A stretch of 64,000 nt of DNA from contig NZ_JARGDK010000002.1 of NCBI RefSeq assembly GCF_029210495.1, positions 298,246 through 362,245 on the forward strand, read 5' to 3'. The notes beneath the pieces were generated by a model that was given only the letters and a program-made list of their open reading frames with translations, ran no database searches and had not been told where the DNA came from. The stretch comes from Pseudothioclava nitratireducens. Its GTDB lineage: Bacteria > Pseudomonadota > Alphaproteobacteria > Rhodobacterales > Rhodobacteraceae. A program made the translations under genes and the position numbers. Of the stretch, positions 1-8,047 are shown piece by piece (the first letter of the stretch is position 1; every line of letters starts with the position of its first letter).

Positions 1-201
1 ACGGCCCAACTGTTCGCCATCCAATTCGATCTCTCCGCCCGAACGGATATGCGTCCCGGAGAGTGCCTTGAGGAGCGAAGTCTTGCCCACCCCATTGGTC
101 CCCATAATGCAGGTCACCTCTCCCGCGCGGGCCTCCATGTCGATGCCGTTGAGGATCTGAGAGCCGCCGTAGTGGAGCGTTAAATCACGTGTTTTCAGCA
201 T
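1..201 (-). CDS. urtE: Urea ABC transporter ATP-binding subunit UrtE (N-terminal part only)
   Basis: The reverse strand reads from an ATG at 201 and runs off the left edge, giving 67 residues that begin MLKTRDLTLHYGG. A Walker A motif GTNGVGKTS is present near residue 34. UrtE is the second ATPase of the branched-chain amino-acid type urea importer and powers uptake at the inner membrane with UrtD. Its start lies one base after the urtD stop, so it is the last gene of urtABCDE. The identity rests mainly on gene order, because LivF and UrtE are alike in this region. Confidence 0.9.
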   Translation of the reverse strand, partial: MLKTRDLTLHYGGSQILNGIDMEARAGEVTCIMGTNGVGKTSLLKALSGTHIRSGGEIELDGEQLGR

Positions 202-202
202 G

Positions 203-952
203 TTATCGCCCCAGATAAACTTCGATGACCTTGGGATTGGCGGTGACGTGATCGAGCGAGCCCTCGGCCAGAACGGACCCTTCGTGGAGCACTGTCACCT
301 TGCAATCAAGGCGGCGGACGAACTCCATGTCATGCTCGACGACGACGACCGCGCGGGTCTTGGCCAGCTCGACCAAGAGCGCCGTGGTCTGCTCCCGTTC
401 GGCCAGCGTCATGCCGGCTGCGGGTTCGTCCACCAGCAAAAGCTTGGGTTCCTGAGCGAGCAGCATGCCGATCTCCAGCCATTGCTTCTGGCCATGGCTC
501 AGCTCACCCGATTTGCGCGCGAGCTGGTCGCCCAGCCCGACCTGCTCGGCCAGCGCCGCGACCCGCGCGTGGTCCTCCTCCTTCGGGCGCCACACCAGTA
601 CGCGCCACGGTCCACGCGCGGCTTTGAGAGCCATCATCAGGTTGTCCGAGACCGACTGATCCTCGAACACGGTGGGGCGCTGGAACTTACGACCGATGCC
701 GATCCGAGCGATCTGCGACTCGTTCATTTTCAATAGGTTGCGCGACATCTCACCCCAGAGCACCGAGCCTTCGTCGGGCCGGGTCTTGCCGGTCACGATA
801 TCCATGAACGTGGTCTTGCCCGCGCCGTTCGGCCCGATGATCGCCCGCAACTCCGCCGCACCGATATTGAAGCTGAGGTTGTTGATCGCGCGGAAACCAT
901 CGAAGGTGACCGAGATCCCCGAGACCTCCAAAAGCGTGCTTGTCCCGCTCAT
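203..952 (-). CDS. urtD: Urea ABC transporter ATP-binding subunit UrtD
   Basis: This 249-residue protein has Walker A GPNGAGKTT near residue 40, an ABC signature in the diverged form LSHGQKQWLEIG, Walker B LLLVDEPAAGM and the switch histidine in VVEHDM. The HGQKQWLEIG form of the signature is characteristic of UrtD. It is the LivG-like cytoplasmic ATPase that pairs with UrtE. Its start overlaps the urtC stop by four bases (ATGA), and urtE starts one base after its stop, so translation is probably coupled along the operon. Confidence 0.95.
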   Translation of the reverse strand: MSGTSTLLEVSGISVTFDGFRAINNLSFNIGAAELRAIIGPNGAGKTTFMDIVTGKTRPDEGSVLWGEMSRNLLKMNESQIARIGIGRKFQRPTVFEDQSVSDNLMMALKAARGPWRVLVWRPKEEDHARVAALAEQVGLGDQLARKSGELSHGQKQWLEIGMLLAQEPKLLLVDEPAAGMTLAEREQTTALLVELAKTRAVVVVEHDMEFVRRLDCKVTVLHEGSVLAEGSLDHVTANPKVIEVYLGR

Positions 953-2178
953 TCGTTGGCCTCCCGTTCTTGCAACGACCCATCATCCGGGCCGAGCGGA
1001 GCGCCGCCCCGCTTGGGCGGGCGCAGGCCTTGCACCATGTCGACCAGCCCGGCCAGCCCCTTGGGTGCAAAGAGCGTCACCAGAACGAAGCTCAGGCCCA
1101 GCAGCACCTGCCACCAATCGACCCATTTGACCGTGTAGAAACCGAGGTTCAGGTCCGGCGCGCGACCGCCCGTGAACCAGGTCGAGACGAGCGAAACGAA
1201 GGCCGCGCCCACAACTGCCCCGTAGAGCCGCCCACGCCCACCGATCGCAACCCAGACCGCAAGGTAGATCGAGGCGATGGGGGCCATCTCGCCGGGGTTG
1301 ATGATGCCGGCCTGCGGGTAGTAGAGCGCACCTGCGATAGCGGCGATCACCGCCGTCAGAGTAAAGATGAAAAGCTTATAGGTTTCAACGGAGTATCCGA
1401 GAAACCGCACGCGCGCCTCATCGTCGCGGATGCCACGCATGACCGAGCCGAACTTGCCCGATGTGACGAAGGCCGCGAGCAGATAGCCAAGCGCCAGCGC
1501 CGCGGCCGAGCCCCAGAGGAACCAGACCGAAAGATGGTCCTGATCGGCGGTAAGGCCCGGGATGTTTTGCAGCCCCGAGAGGCCGTTATTGCCGCGCAGG
1601 CCGCTCTCGTTCTGGAAGAGATAGAGCGACAGGGCGAGCGTCATCGCCTGCGTCAGGATCGAGAGGTAAACGCCGGTCACGCGGCTGCGGAACGCCAGCC
1701 AGCCGAAGATCAGTGCGAGCAGCCCCGGCACCAGCACGACCAGCGCCAGCTGCGCCGGGAGGGAGCCGGCAAAGCTCCAGATCGCGGGGAGTTCGGATGT
1801 CCCCACCACGCCGAAAATCTGCGTCGCGACAGCGTCGTTGATCTCTTGAGGTGTGGGCGGCAGCCCCGTCAACGAGCCGAGAACGATGTCCCGGGTGCGC
1901 GCATACATGAGCCACATGCCAATCATGTAGCCGCCCAGCCCGAAGAAGGCGAAATGGCCGAGGCTCAGGATGCCCGTATAGCCCCAGATCAGGTCCATCG
2001 CGATGGCGATCAGGCACAGGCACAGCGTCTTGCCCAGCGTCTTGACGAAAGAGGTCGAGATCGCGCCTGAACCATAGGCCTCGGACATGAGCGTAACCCC
2101 GAGCGTGAAGAGCGCCAGAACCAGCAGGAACACCAGAACGGAGGGGTTCTTCGAGAGGAAACCGGGTTTGAGTTCCAT
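949..2178 (-). CDS. urtC: Urea ABC transporter permease UrtC
   Basis: This 409-residue LivM-like permease has about ten hydrophobic segments. The central stretch GYTGILSLGHFAFFGLGGY is typical of this permease family. UrtC and UrtB form the membrane channel for urea. The start is three bases downstream of the urtB stop, and its own stop overlaps urtD by four bases. The C-terminal tail is hydrophilic and ends in a charged stretch. Length and order fit urtABCDE of proteobacteria. Confidence 0.95.
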   Translation of the reverse strand: MELKPGFLSKNPSVLVFLLVLALFTLGVTLMSEAYGSGAISTSFVKTLGKTLCLCLIAIAMDLIWGYTGILSLGHFAFFGLGGYMIGMWLMYARTRDIVLGSLTGLPPTPQEINDAVATQIFGVVGTSELPAIWSFAGSLPAQLALVVLVPGLLALIFGWLAFRSRVTGVYLSILTQAMTLALSLYLFQNESGLRGNNGLSGLQNIPGLTADQDHLSVWFLWGSAAALALGYLLAAFVTSGKFGSVMRGIRDDEARVRFLGYSVETYKLFIFTLTAVIAAIAGALYYPQAGIINPGEMAPIASIYLAVWVAIGGRGRLYGAVVGAAFVSLVSTWFTGGRAPDLNLGFYTVKWVDWWQVLLGLSFVLVTLFAPKGLAGLVDMVQGLRPPKRGGAPLGPDDGSLQEREANE

Positions 2179-2181
2179 GGA

Positions 2182-4176
2182 TCAGTCCCCCGCCGCGCGG
2201 CCTTTGAGCGCGATGATGCCGCGCGGCCGGAATTGAATGAAGGCGATGATGAAGAGGATCATGTAAGTCTGTGCCGCCAGCGTGTTCGAGGGGTTAAGCC
2301 ACTCGATCCCCTTTTGCAGCGTGCCGATCAGCCCGGCCCCTGCGAGCGTTCCCCAAATGTTGCCGACACCGCCCACGACCACGGTCATGAAGCTTTGGAC
2401 GATATAGTCGGACCCCAGTTCCGAGGTGACCTTGGCGAAGAGACCGATAGCCACACCCGCAACGCCCGCGATGCCCGAGCCCAACCCGAAGGTGAGCATA
2501 TTGATGCGATCCGGATTGATCCCCATCGAGGCCGCCATGGACGGGTTCTGCGTCACGGCGCGGACCTCAAGGCCCAGCCGCGTACGCTTCATGATGAAGA
2601 GGAACACGCCGAGGAAAATAAGGGCCAAAACGAAGATCGCGATCCGGATATAGCTGATCGAGACCACGTCGTTGAGCACCCACGCCCCGTCGAGCCAAGC
2701 TGGCGAGGTCAGCGGGCGGGCTTGCGTCCCGAAGATATTCTTGAAGATCTGCTGGAGTGCGATGGAGATCCCGAAGGTCGCAAGCAAGGTTTCAAGCGGG
2801 CGCTTGTAGAGGAAGCGGATTACGAGGCGCTCCATCGTGACCCCGGCCGCGAAAGTGATCGCGAAGGCCAAGGGCAGCGCCACGAGGATCGAGACCGTGT
2901 AATCGGGGATCAAAAGCTGCACGACATAGCCGGTATAGGCGCCCATCGTGATGAACTCGCCATGCGCCATATTGATGACGCCCATCACGCCGAAGGTGAT
3001 TGCAAGGCCAATCGCCGCGAGGAAATAGATCGAAGCCAGAGAGAGCGCATCGAGGCCGAGATCGGCGGCCTGCATCACGCCCACCTTGGTTTCGATCGCG
3101 TCAAGGGCACGGCGCGCGGCCGAGGTCACATCGGCATTCGGCTCTGTGTAAATATCGGCAAAGCTGTGCTCTGCAACGAGCGCGGTCACCTCATCATCGG
3201 TGGCGGCGGCTGGCACGATGCCCGCTTGTTCCAGCGCTGTGTAGGCCGCATCGCGCGCGGCAGGCGTATCGAGCTCTTCGAGCGCGTAGCCACCGACCTG
3301 ACCATCTTGCAGATTGGCCTGAAGAGCGGCGCGCAAATCGGCGCGGGTCAGACGCGCAGGGGCAAGGTCTTGCGCGACAAGAAGCGTATAGGCTTCTTCC
3401 GCGGTGATCTGGCGGCCCGGACGCAGAACGGCTGCAACATTACCTTCGGGAGAGCCCGCAAAAGCCCGGCGCGTGGTGGTCACGATCGGGTTGAGCGCAG
3501 CGCGCACATCGAGCCCGAGGTCACCCGAGAACCGCTCAATAGCCGCGATACGGGCTGCGGGGTCGGCGTCGAAGCGCAGCGTGAGCAGCCCTTCAAGCCG
3601 TTCCTTGCGCTCCCGAAGCGCCGGATCGCTCTCGGCCTCTATTGACGCGCGCAGCGGCTCGAGATGCTCTGCCGCACCATCGCGCGCTAGGCTATCGAGC
3701 GCGGTCTGACGGCGCGCAGGATCAGGGTCATTCAATTGGGAGGCCACAAGAGCGGATGCGATCACGCCGCGCACCCCGGAATTGGGACGCAACTCGGAAA
3801 TGTCGCTCTTGGCGGCGGTGCCTGCATCGGCTCCGGTCGCGGGATCGGTCAAACGATAGCCGTCTGCGACCTTCTCGATCAGGAAGAAGCGCCCATCAGA
3901 TGCGCGCTGACCTACGCGCTTATCGGCCCAGGCTTCGAGAAACTCCGGCGCACCTTCGCCCGCGGCTCCAATCTCCTCGATCACCGGGCCGATGGTCCGG
4001 CGCGAGGGTTTCGCAATGGCCTCGGCGTGCTTGCCGAGGATCGCAGCCAACCCGGTCTCGGGCAGGACCTGTGCCGCTTCCGGGGAGTTGTCCACTGTGG
4101 GGGCGACGCTGTCTTGCGCGAAGGCAGGAAGCGCGAGGCACACAGCCATCGCCAGTGCCAGAAATCTGTGTCGCAT
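2182..4176 (-). CDS. urtB: Urea ABC transporter permease UrtB with long periplasmic N-terminal region
   Basis: The 664-residue product has a signal peptide (cleavage likely after ALPAFA near residue 20). About 350 mostly helical, HEAT-like soluble residues follow, and then a normal LivH-type permease of about 290 residues that begins near residue 375 and contains INMAHGEF. Plain LivH proteins lack the soluble part; proteobacterial UrtB proteins are known to carry an N-terminal extension. This one is at the long end as I remember the family, which I could not check. It follows urtA after a gap holding a perfect hairpin, so it may be expressed less than the binding protein. Confidence 0.93.
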   Translation of the reverse strand: MRHRFLALAMAVCLALPAFAQDSVAPTVDNSPEAAQVLPETGLAAILGKHAEAIAKPSRRTIGPVIEEIGAAGEGAPEFLEAWADKRVGQRASDGRFFLIEKVADGYRLTDPATGADAGTAAKSDISELRPNSGVRGVIASALVASQLNDPDPARRQTALDSLARDGAAEHLEPLRASIEAESDPALRERKERLEGLLTLRFDADPAARIAAIERFSGDLGLDVRAALNPIVTTTRRAFAGSPEGNVAAVLRPGRQITAEEAYTLLVAQDLAPARLTRADLRAALQANLQDGQVGGYALEELDTPAARDAAYTALEQAGIVPAAATDDEVTALVAEHSFADIYTEPNADVTSAARRALDAIETKVGVMQAADLGLDALSLASIYFLAAIGLAITFGVMGVINMAHGEFITMGAYTGYVVQLLIPDYTVSILVALPLAFAITFAAGVTMERLVIRFLYKRPLETLLATFGISIALQQIFKNIFGTQARPLTSPAWLDGAWVLNDVVSISYIRIAIFVLALIFLGVFLFIMKRTRLGLEVRAVTQNPSMAASMGINPDRINMLTFGLGSGIAGVAGVAIGLFAKVTSELGSDYIVQSFMTVVVGGVGNIWGTLAGAGLIGTLQKGIEWLNPSNTLAAQTYMILFIIAFIQFRPRGIIALKGRAAGD

Positions 4177-4203
4177 AGTCCGCTACCGTGAGGAGGTCGG
4201 GAT

Positions 4204-4227
4204 GAGGGGGCGCGACGGCGCCCCCTC
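4204..4227 (-). terminator. Perfect hairpin between urtA and urtB (attenuator-like)
   Basis: The sequence holds a 10-bp perfect stem, GAGGGGGCGC with GCGCCCCCTC, around a GACG loop, with no T run after it. It lies 20 bases past the urtA stop and 28 bases before the urtB start region. Such hairpins downstream of binding-protein genes commonly protect the upstream mRNA or reduce read-through. The role is inferred. Confidence 0.6.
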
Positions 4228-4247
4228 GTGGTTCGGATCGGTCGGAC

Positions 4248-5528
4248 TTAGTAGTTCGACTTCATCTGCACGCAGGTCTGGGTCTCGGTGTTGTACATGC
4301 CGCAGCCGAGTTCTTTCCAATCCGACTTGAGCACAGCCGATTCCGGCAGGAAGTCGGTCCATGCGTCACCCGGAACCGGATCGGTTTGCGAGATGATGTC
4401 GAACTGACCGTCATCGCGGATCTCGCCGATCAGCACCGGCTTGGTCAGATGATGGTTCGGCAGCATGGTGGCCATCGAGCCGGTCAGGTTCGGGAATTCC
4501 TGCCCGATCATCGCAGCCGAAACGGCATCCACTTCGGTGGTGCCGGCTTGCTCAACCGCATTCACCCACATGTTGAAGCCAATATAGGTGGCTTCCATCG
4601 GGTCGTTGGTCACGCGCTCTTCGCCCATCGTGGCTTTCCACGCAGCCACGAATTCCTCGTTGGCGGGGCTTTCGGCCGACTGGAAGTAGTTCCATGCGGC
4701 AAGGTGGCCGACGAGGTTGGTGGTATCGAGACCCGAAAGTTCTTCTTCACCGACCGAGAACGCCACCACGGGGATGTCATCCGCCGAAACGCCGGCCGCC
4801 GCGAGTTCCTTGTAGAAGCCAATGTTGGCGTCGCCGTTGATCGTCGAGATCACACCGACCTTCTTGCCGTCCGCACCGAGTGCGACGACGTCGGCCACGA
4901 TCTTCGACCAGTCCGAGTGACCGAAGGGAGTGTAGTTCACGAAGATATCTTCAGCCGCGATCCCCTTCTGCTGGAGATAGGACTCGAGAATGTTGTTCGT
5001 GGTGCGCGGATAGACGTAGTCGGTACCCAGAAGTGCGAACTTCTCGACGCCGAGCTCTTCGAGGAAGTAGTCAACTGCCGGGATCGCCTGCTGGTTCGGC
5101 GCGGCACCGGTGTAGAACACGTTCTTCGAGGATTCTTCGCCCTCGTACTGCACCGGGTAGAACAGCAGGCCGTTCAGTTCTTCGATCACCGGGAGGACCG
5201 ATTTACGGCTCACCGAAGTCCAGCAGCCGAAGATCACGTCGACGTCGTTGACGGTGAGCAGTTCACGCGCTTTTTCCGCGAAAAGCGGCCAGTCCGAAGC
5301 CGGATCAACAACAACGGCTTCGAGCTTCTTGCCCATGACGCCGCCCTTCTTGTTCTGCTCGTCGACAAGCATCAGCACCGTGTCTTTCAGCGTGGTTTCT
5401 GAAATCGCCATAGTGCCCGAGAGCGAGTGCAGAACCCCGATCTTGATCGTGTCCTCTTCGGCCAGCGCGCCGGTCGCAAAAAGCGTCGCCAGACCCTTGC
5501 CAAGCAGAAGGCTTTTGGTGAATTTCAT
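4248..5528 (-). CDS. urtA: Urea ABC transporter substrate-binding protein UrtA
   Basis: The product is 426 residues from the ATG at 5528, chosen because GAGGG sits 7 bases upstream and the signal peptide (MKFTKSLLLGKGLA, cleaved after GALA) starts there; an in-frame start 12 codons upstream is less likely. After the signal the protein reads IKIGVLHSLSGTMAISE, the usual start of UrtA/AmiC-type binding proteins. It also carries FGCWTSVSRKSVLPV and FYPVQYEGEESS, which are strongly conserved in UrtA. It binds urea in the periplasm and delivers it to UrtBC. Confidence 0.96.
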   Translation of the reverse strand: MKFTKSLLLGKGLATLFATGALAEEDTIKIGVLHSLSGTMAISETTLKDTVLMLVDEQNKKGGVMGKKLEAVVVDPASDWPLFAEKARELLTVNDVDVIFGCWTSVSRKSVLPVIEELNGLLFYPVQYEGEESSKNVFYTGAAPNQQAIPAVDYFLEELGVEKFALLGTDYVYPRTTNNILESYLQQKGIAAEDIFVNYTPFGHSDWSKIVADVVALGADGKKVGVISTINGDANIGFYKELAAAGVSADDIPVVAFSVGEEELSGLDTTNLVGHLAAWNYFQSAESPANEEFVAAWKATMGEERVTNDPMEATYIGFNMWVNAVEQAGTTEVDAVSAAMIGQEFPNLTGSMATMLPNHHLTKPVLIGEIRDDGQFDIISQTDPVPGDAWTDFLPESAVLKSDWKELGCGMYNTETQTCVQMKSNY

Positions 5529-5804
5529 GAGTGTCCCTCGTTCCGTTTGGCTGCACGAAGCCATCCGCCGAAAGCGGGTCTTGCGGGCAGCAACCCTGTT
5601 GTTTGATTTGCGCCGGACCGGTTTCAGGAGGTGGGTCCGGCGTTTGATTGCGAAGTGTTCACCCCCGCGTGGTTAAGAAACCGCGCTGCACCGCAGCAGA
5701 CAAGAAGCTGCCCGCGGTCATCGGCCCCGCGGTCTCTGGTCAAGGGGTTTTGGCGCAATAACACGCACAATGTGCCGCATTCGCATGAATTTTAGGCACC
5801 ACCC
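5529..5804 (-). promoter_or_regulatory. Intergenic control region upstream of urtA
   Basis: These 276 bases hold no gene. Two features stand out. A 9-bp inverted repeat, CGCCGGACC (5611-5619) with GGTCCGGCG (5634-5642), would form a leader hairpin in the urtA transcript. A small palindrome GCACAATGTGC lies at 5765-5775 just past the ureG stop. I looked for a GG-N10-GC sigma-54 element, expected for nitrogen control, and did not find a convincing one. Promoter placement is therefore unresolved. Confidence 0.45.
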
Positions 5805-6449
5805 TCATTCCGCGCACGACTCATCCACTGCTGAATGCGACAGAACGAGTCCGCCCTCGCGCTCCAGAAACGCGATGATCTGCGCGATACCCTGCCCCTC
5901 CCGCAGCCGGGCCATGACATAGGGACGGGTTCCTCGCGCGCGCCTTGTATCGGCCTCGAGCAACTCGGCATCGACGCCGACATAGGGGGCGAGATCGGTC
6001 TTGTTCACCACGAGAAGGTCCGAACGCGTCACCCCCGGACCCTTCTTGCGCGGAATATCCTGCCCGGCGGCGGTGTCGATCACATAGATGGTCAGATCCG
6101 CCAGTTCGGGGCTGAAAGTCGCAGCAAGATTGTCGCCCCCCGATTCAATCAGCACCAGATCGAGATCGGGAAAACGCCTATTGAGATCGGCAATGGCCGC
6201 GAGGTTGATCGAGGCATCCTCCCGAATGGCGGTGTGCGGGCAGCCGCCGGTTTCGACGCCACGAATACGCTCTGCCGGCAGCACTTGGGCGCGCATCAGC
6301 GCCTCGGCATCCTCGCGGGTGTAGATATCATTCGTCACCACCGCCATCGAGCAACGCGACGCCAGCGCACGCGCCAGTTGTTCAGTCAGTGTGGTCTTGC
6401 CGACGCCCACCGGCCCGCCGATCCCCACACGCAAAGGTCCGTTCGTCAT
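5805..6449 (-). CDS. ureG: Urease accessory GTPase UreG
   Basis: This 214-residue protein has a P-loop [13 protein letters not shown] at the N-terminus, the conserved [15 protein letters not shown] segment and the guanine-specificity motif NKTD followed by LAPYVG. UreG hydrolyses GTP to drive nickel delivery into apo-urease with UreD and UreF. The conserved Cys-Pro-His nickel site (GCPHTAIR) is intact. It is the last urease gene, 18 bases after ureF, and is followed by the urt operon on the same strand. Confidence 0.97.
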   Translation of the reverse strand: MTNGPLRVGIGGPVGVGKTTLTEQLARALASRCSMAVVTNDIYTREDAEALMRAQVLPAERIRGVETGGCPHTAIREDASINLAAIADLNRRFPDLDLVLIESGGDNLAATFSPELADLTIYVIDTAAGQDIPRKKGPGVTRSDLLVVNKTDLAPYVGVDAELLEADTRRARGTRPYVMARLREGQGIAQIIAFLEREGGLVLSHSAVDESCAE

Positions 6450-6467
6450 GGTCGATGCCTTCCCTGC

Positions 6468-7115
6468 TTAGGTCTTGAATATCCGCACGTCGAGCTGTTC
6501 ATGCTGCATGGATTGCAAATCGGCGCGAAAGACCGCGCTCGCAAGCTCATCCAGCCCGGCCTCCGCTGCTCGCTGGGCAAGTTGCGCGATCAAAACATGA
6601 TGACGCGCCAGAACACGCTGACCAGCCGATTGTCCTAAAGGTATAAATCTGACCCCGGCAGACACGAGGTTTGATGCGAAGGAATGTAGAAAAACTGCAA
6701 TCTTTTCCTCATTCGCAATCTGCAATTCCCGCGCAGCACGAGCCACGGAAACCGGCAGGGGCTCAACCGGCAAGGCTATCCGCTCGACTTCCGAGCGCGC
6801 GCGCGCGAAGGCCGCGCCCTGTTCCTCAGTTTCGCGGAGCCTCTCTGCCGAAGGCGCGAGTGCCCGTGCAAGATCGGCAAGTCCCTCGAGATCGGTGTCG
6901 CCACGCAACCCCCGCCCCATCAGAACAGCGTCATTCCAGCCCGCCCCATAGCTCAGAATATCGTGCAGCCATTCCGCAAAACTGGCCTCATCCCGGACTT
7001 CCCCGACACTCACCGCCAACTCGAGCCCGTGACTGTAGGCAAACGCCCCGGTCGGAAAAGCCGGCGAGAGCCACTGCACCAGCCGTAGTAATGCGGTCGG
7101 GTCGGAGTCAGCCAT
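6468..7115 (-). CDS. ureF: Urease accessory protein UreF
   Basis: The product is 215 residues from the ATG at 7115 (MADSDPTALLRLVQWLSPAFP). The next part, TGAFAYSHGLE, is the hallmark of UreF near the N-terminus. An open frame extends further upstream, but there it is only the shifted reading of the ureE histidine tail. The start lies inside the last codons of ureE (8-base overlap), which suggests coupled translation. UreF is all-helical and bridges UreD and UreG during nickel insertion. Confidence 0.93.
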   Translation of the reverse strand: MADSDPTALLRLVQWLSPAFPTGAFAYSHGLELAVSVGEVRDEASFAEWLHDILSYGAGWNDAVLMGRGLRGDTDLEGLADLARALAPSAERLRETEEQGAAFARARSEVERIALPVEPLPVSVARAARELQIANEEKIAVFLHSFASNLVSAGVRFIPLGQSAGQRVLARHHVLIAQLAQRAAEAGLDELASAVFRADLQSMQHEQLDVRIFKT

Positions 7116-7608
7116 GCCCGTGCTCGTGGGAATGCCCGTGGCTGTGGCTGTGGCTGTGGCCATGATCGTGGCCCATGGTGCGCCCCATGCCATAGGCTCC
7201 ACCCTCGGGTCGGAACGGCTCAAAACCTTGTGTCACCTCAGCCCCAAGTCCTTTTAACATTGCCTCAAGCACATGATCGGCCCGGATCACGAGCCGATCC
7301 CGCTCGATTTGGCAGGGCGTGTGCCGATTGCCGATATGCCATGCAAACCGCGTGAGGTCCCCTCGGATGACCAGCACCGGCTCCAGCGCGGCGCGAATCT
7401 CGATGCGCCGCCCATCCTCGAGTTCAAACGCATCCCCATCGGACAGATTCGTGACCTCGGGCAGATCGACAAGCATACCGGCGCCAGACCCCGTCCGAAG
7501 CCGTTTTCGCCGCATGAACCGCGCCTCATAATCCAGAGAGACATGGTCCAGGGATCCAATGAAACTGCCTTTTTTCAAAATCTTGATGGCTTTGGGATAA
7601 TCATCCAT
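7108..7608 (-). CDS. ureE: Urease nickel metallochaperone UreE with His-rich tail
   Basis: This 166-residue protein ends in a tail of alternating histidines (HDHGHSHSHSHGHSHEHG), a nickel-binding device found in many UreE proteins. The central metal site residue lies in IGNRHTPCQIE. The tail is encoded partly by three perfect CACAGC repeats, so its length could vary by slippage. A GGAG lies upstream of the start. A small gene on the other strand separates it from ureC, so it may need its own promoter in 7609-7680. Confidence 0.95.
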   Translation of the reverse strand: MDDYPKAIKILKKGSFIGSLDHVSLDYEARFMRRKRLRTGSGAGMLVDLPEVTNLSDGDAFELEDGRRIEIRAALEPVLVIRGDLTRFAWHIGNRHTPCQIERDRLVIRADHVLEAMLKGLGAEVTQGFEPFRPEGGAYGMGRTMGHDHGHSHSHSHGHSHEHGHG

Positions 7609-7680
7609 CGACGCACTCCGCCTTCAGCGTTTATTAACGATAAGTGGCGAAACTAAAGGTGAACATGCACGGAGAACCCC

Positions 7681-8043
7681 ATGATGCACCACCTTAATCC
7701 CGCCGATGAACTGGCCCATATTCGCGCCGAAATGAAACGGCTCAAATCGCGGGAGGCCGAGCTGCGGGCCGCATTTCTCACCGATCCCGAGATGCCGCGC
7801 ATTGGCCGTTGGCACAAAGTCGACCTGCTGACTGAGCGTCGCACCGTGTTCGAGCCGCGCTTGCTGCCCGCCGATATTCGCAACGACCCGCGCTTCCTGC
7901 GAGATCGCGTGACGCGCGTTCTGCGCACGGCGCGCCACGTGTCGAAACCCGAGAGCGCGCCGATCGAGGCTGGGCATCTCGATGCGCTTGCGATGCTGCG
8001 CCCTGCACCGCGCAACGGTTTTCTCGCAGGTTTGCTGCATTGA
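7681..8043 (+). CDS. Uncharacterised 120-residue protein inside the urease locus
   Basis: The reading frame starts at ATG 7681 with CGGAG about 8 bases upstream and ends four bases before the ureC stop on the opposite strand. The protein is soluble, rich in Arg and Leu, and starts with a charged helix (ADELAHIRAEMKRLKSREAEL) that could be a coiled coil. No signal peptide, membrane segment or known motif is visible. It is convergent with ureC and divergent from ureE. I do not recognise a function; short proteins at this site may be conserved among relatives but I cannot check. Confidence 0.65.
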   Translation: MMHHLNPADELAHIRAEMKRLKSREAELRAAFLTDPEMPRIGRWHKVDLLTERRTVFEPRLLPADIRNDPRFLRDRVTRVLRTARHVSKPESAPIEAGHLDALAMLRPAPRNGFLAGLLH

Positions 8044-8047
8044 GTAA

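Noticed and set aside
5600..5660. Guanidine or other known riboswitch before urtA
   Set aside because: The conserved ykkC-type blocks are not present; only a simple inverted repeat is seen.
5529..5804. Sigma-54/NtrC promoter for urtA
   Set aside because: Expected for nitrogen genes, but no GG-N10-GC pair with good flanks was found; the GCACAATGTGC palindrome has the wrong spacing for NtrC.
7108..7200. Short tandem repeats as a CRISPR or satellite
   Set aside because: They are in-frame His codons of the UreE tail with six-base period and no spacers.
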